Shown here: positions 4,661 to 6,696 of the stretch, in pieces
Numbering within the stretch: the first letter of the stretch is position 1
How the letters are laid out: every line of letters begins with the position of its first letter
DNA from: Candidatus Gottesmanbacteria bacterium RIFOXYB1_FULL_47_11
GTDB taxonomy: Bacteria; Patescibacteriota; Microgenomatia; UBA10105; UBA927
DNA: 6,696 bases
NCBI GenBank assembly: GCA_001779455.1
Contig: MFKE01000021.1
Coordinates: 5,571-12,266 of the forward strand
Direction: 5' to 3'
The notes under the pieces: generated by a model
The model's input: the letters and a program-made list of their open reading frames with translations, nothing else
Database searches by the model: none
Told to the model about the DNA's origin: nothing
Made by a program: the position numbers and the translations under genes

Positions 4661-6696
4661 ATGACTACTGCCTATGGTGCACCAACTGATTCGGATTCTT
4701 CATCGCTAGCGCTAGCGCACCTTGATGCGCAGGACACATCCTATATATTACCGATACGGGAATACTTGGAGACGCACGGCGTTGAAGTAGCGGTCAACAG
4801 ACAACCGGATAGTTTGCCGATGTATCATATCGTGTGCGGCGACACCGAATTTGTGAAAGAAATTTTTTTACGGAAAGAAAAATCTGCATCAAAGCGTCTG
4901 GGGATTATAGTAGACAACGATATTGATTGGGCGCCCGCAGAAGGACAACTCGGCAAAATTATTTTTACCGACCCCGTGCCCCTTACCCCGTCACAAGTGA
5001 CGGACATGTTTGAATATTTTTTTATCGGTGATAAAAACGTATTGGATATGCGCCGGCGCGCAACAAGCCGAAAATTACCCGTTGATAATGCCGCGGATGA
5101 AGAAAGTGCGGTTTCAAAACGCGAAATACACGTCAGCCATGCGAAGGAACGGGAGACACAGGATACCGACCGCATTGAGACGATTATCGCCGATGTATTT
5201 GGAAAAAATAGTTCATCTTCTCCGGCAAACAAAGGGAAACACCGCCGGCATAAAAAAATCCGGCAATTTCTGGGGGCAATGATTATTGCCGCCGGTGTCA
5301 TAGTTATTCCACTCCTCTGGTATTTGATGAGCCTTGCTGCATCCGGGGCAAGCATTGTGTTTTCTGCCAGATCTCTTGCCGGTGGTCACGCCGACGCCGC
5401 ACAAAAATATGCAGGCGTTTCTTCGTATTGGAATAAACAGGCAAAGGCAATACTTAGCGTGGCCGCGTGGCCGCTTACTGTTATAAAATATCAGGATTTA
5501 GTGCGCGGGCAGGAACGGCTCCTTTCGTGTTTGTCCGACGCACAGTCGGCCATAGAGGGAATTGCATCACTCTCAGGAACCGCCATGAGTGTTGCCGCAG
5601 GACTGTTGAATCAAGTAGACGTTACAAGTACGGGGACGACGCCGGCCTCGGATATCACTGCCCTGCGCAATTCACTTGCGTGGGTGGGGAATATGCTTGG
5701 GCTTACACAGGCAGAGCTTGCTCAGCTGCTGCATGATCGGACATTTCCATTTACGATATCACTTTTTGCCCAGCAGGGATCCCGCGCGGTAGGGGAGCTC
5801 TCCGCGCTTCGGGAGTCGGCATCGGACACGGACAAGCTGTTGTCTTTGTTTTTGCGTCTTGCGGGTTTCCGCGAGCCGAAAACGTACCTTATCCTTCTGC
5901 AAAACAGCATGGAGCTGCGGCCAACCGGCGGCTTTATCGGAAGCGTGGCACTTGCATCTTTTGAGAGCGGGAGACTCACAAATCTGGAGATACAGGATGT
6001 CTATACGTATGACGGTCAGCTCAAGGGACACGTCGATCCGCCGCTGCCAATCCGCGAGTTGTTGGGTCAGGAGCATTGGTATTTACGGGATTCCAACTGG
6101 GATCCGGATTTCCCCTCAAGCGCCACCCGTGCGCGCTGGTTTTTTGAAAAAGAAAGCGGAAAAAAGGTTGACGGCGTGTTTGCCCTGAGCACACCGTTTA
6201 TTATTGAACTTCTGAAGGCAACCGGCCCATTGGAACTTACCGATTACAATGAGCGGATAAGTGCAGACAATTTTTACGGCAAGGCACTGTATTATACTCA
6301 GAACGATTTTTTCCCGGGGTCTACGCAAAAAAAAGATTTCTTGGGAAGCCTGACCAGAACACTGATAACCAAAATTACATCGGGAAAAGATGTAAATACG
6401 ACCAAGCTATTCCGCGCACTCACTATGGCGCTGCGGGCGCACGACTTTTTAATGATGTTTGAGGACCCGGAGGCACAGTCCCTAATTGGACACTACGGGT
6501 GGGCAGGCGGTGTGCCCTCTGCCGGCGGATGCACCGGAGTTGACCCCGCCACATGCATGTTTCATGCGATGGCTATGGTTGAAGCGAACCTGGGGGTAAA
6601 CAAAGTGAATTCGTTTATTACGCGGACTATTGACCGGGAGATTTTGATAACCACTGATGCTGCCGTAAGCGAATCGTATAGCGTGACCATCCGCAG
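4661..6696 (+). CDS. DUF4012 domain membrane-anchored extracellular protein, 3' end outside window
   Basis: One frame is open from ATG 4661 to the window end (678 full codons, no stop). This is the first possible start, since an in-frame TAA lies at 4631. Residues 28-130 look like a compact alpha/beta domain (YILPIREYLETHGVEVAVN, then YHIVCGD at 55-61). A charged, low-complexity linker follows (about 130-190). A basic patch (KHRRHKKIR, near 193-201) comes just before one transmembrane helix (about 204-226), predicting an N-in, C-out topology. The outside part has a variable region rich in Ala, Ser and Leu (about 230-400). The DUF4012 core then begins near 407, with LQNSMELRPTGGFIGS (413-428), RDSNWDPDFPSSA (476-488), VDGVFALS and, later, NLGVNKVNSFITR (643-655). 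C624 and C632 could form an external disulfide. Function is unknown. Position after Wzy- and Wzx-like genes suggests a surface-glycan role, by inference only. DUF4012 proteins are typical of CPR genomes. Confidence 0.87.
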   Translation, partial: MTTAYGAPTDSDSSSLALAHLDAQDTSYILPIREYLETHGVEVAVNRQPDSLPMYHIVCGDTEFVKEIFLRKEKSASKRLGIIVDNDIDWAPAEGQLGKIIFTDPVPLTPSQVTDMFEYFFIGDKNVLDMRRRATSRKLPVDNAADEESAVSKREIHVSHAKERETQDTDRIETIIADVFGKNSSSSPANKGKHRRHKKIRQFLGAMIIAAGVIVIPLLWYLMSLAASGASIVFSARSLAGGHADAAQKYAGVSSYWNKQAKAILSVAAWPLTVIKYQDLVRGQERLLSCLSDAQSAIEGIASLSGTAMSVAAGLLNQVDVTSTGTTPASDITALRNSLAWVGNMLGLTQAELAQLLHDRTFPFTISLFAQQGSRAVGELSALRESASDTDKLLSLFLRLAGFREPKTYLILLQNSMELRPTGGFIGSVALASFESGRLTNLEIQDVYTYDGQLKGHVDPPLPIRELLGQEHWYLRDSNWDPDFPSSATRARWFFEKESGKKVDGVFALSTPFIIELLKATGPLELTDYNERISADNFYGKALYYTQNDFFPGSTQKKDFLGSLTRTLITKITSGKDVNTTKLFRALTMALRAHDFLMMFEDPEAQSLIGHYGWAGGVPSAGGCTGVDPATCMFHAMAMVEANLGVNKVNSFITRTIDREILITTDAAVSESYSVTIR
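4704..4717. repeat. 14-bp perfect palindrome near the start of the DUF4012 gene
   Basis: CGCTAGCGCTAGCG reads the same on both strands and is also a tandem CGCTAG run. It encodes the SLALA stretch at residues 15-19, a poorly constrained N-terminal tail, and begins 43 bases after the A of the start codon. It could be an operator, a methylation or restriction target, or chance; nothing in the window identifies a binding protein. Confidence 0.45.

Noticed and set aside
4825..5355. Minus-strand open frame of 176 codons opposite the DUF4012 gene
   Set aside because: The plus-strand frame from 4661 is uninterrupted and has strong family motifs; the minus frame is Ser/Arg/Ile-rich with no domain.
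5467..5736. Small plus-strand frames within the DUF4012 gene (also 5010-5282 and 5859-6188)
   Set aside because: They are out of frame with the long 4661-6696 reading frame and look like arginine- and cysteine-rich shadows.

Overview
This window most likely comes from a Patescibacteria (Candidate Phyla Radiation, CPR) genome, probably from the Parcubacteria side. Three things point there: a large membrane-anchored DUF4012 protein, an O-antigen-ligase-like protein of the form common in CPR genomes (the GRRVDYLSPTLYLTD opening and DHYPLTLQQGQLLF ending), and very compact genes joined by ATGA overlaps. TGA is used as a true stop at several junctions, so this is not one of the lineages that read UGA as glycine. 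The placement is from family recognition only; no database search was possible.

Layout. All genes are on the + strand. Bases 3-1707 hold the 3' part of rnpA (RNase P protein), then yidD, yidC and jag/khpB, which is the classic gene order found next to rpmH and often near the replication origin. Where many bacteria continue with mnmE/mnmG, this window continues at 1723 with two multi-pass membrane proteins for surface glycan: a Wzy/WaaL-like O-antigen ligase/polymerase (1723-2904) and a Wzx-like flippase (2888-4138). A short RNase HI-like gene (4135-4545) overlaps the flippase by 4 bases. From rnpA to the RNase H gene no gap exceeds 15 bases, so the run is probably one transcript. A 115-base gap (4546-4660) has a small hairpin at its left edge and a candidate promoter. 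It is followed by a long frame (4661 to the window end, 678 codons, 3' end missing) for a DUF4012 protein with a cytoplasmic N-terminal part, one transmembrane helix and a large external part.

How the genes may work together. The first block makes tRNA-processing and membrane-insertion parts (RnpA, YidD, YidC) plus an RNA-binding protein (KhpB). YidC could help insert the many membrane helices encoded just downstream. The second block could flip a lipid-linked glycan (Wzx-like) and polymerise it or pass it to an acceptor (Wzy/WaaL-like). The DUF4012 protein has the right topology to act on the outside face in the same pathway, but its function is unknown. No glycosyltransferase is present in the window.

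Below gene level, two decayed four-copy arrays of 7-base units lie inside coding sequence (2764-2791 and 4214-4241). A perfect 8-bp stem palindrome lies inside the yidC cytoplasmic C2 loop (1035-1053), and a 14-bp perfect palindrome lies just inside the DUF4012 gene (4704-4717). There is no CRISPR array, transposase, tRNA, rRNA or clear rho-independent terminator.
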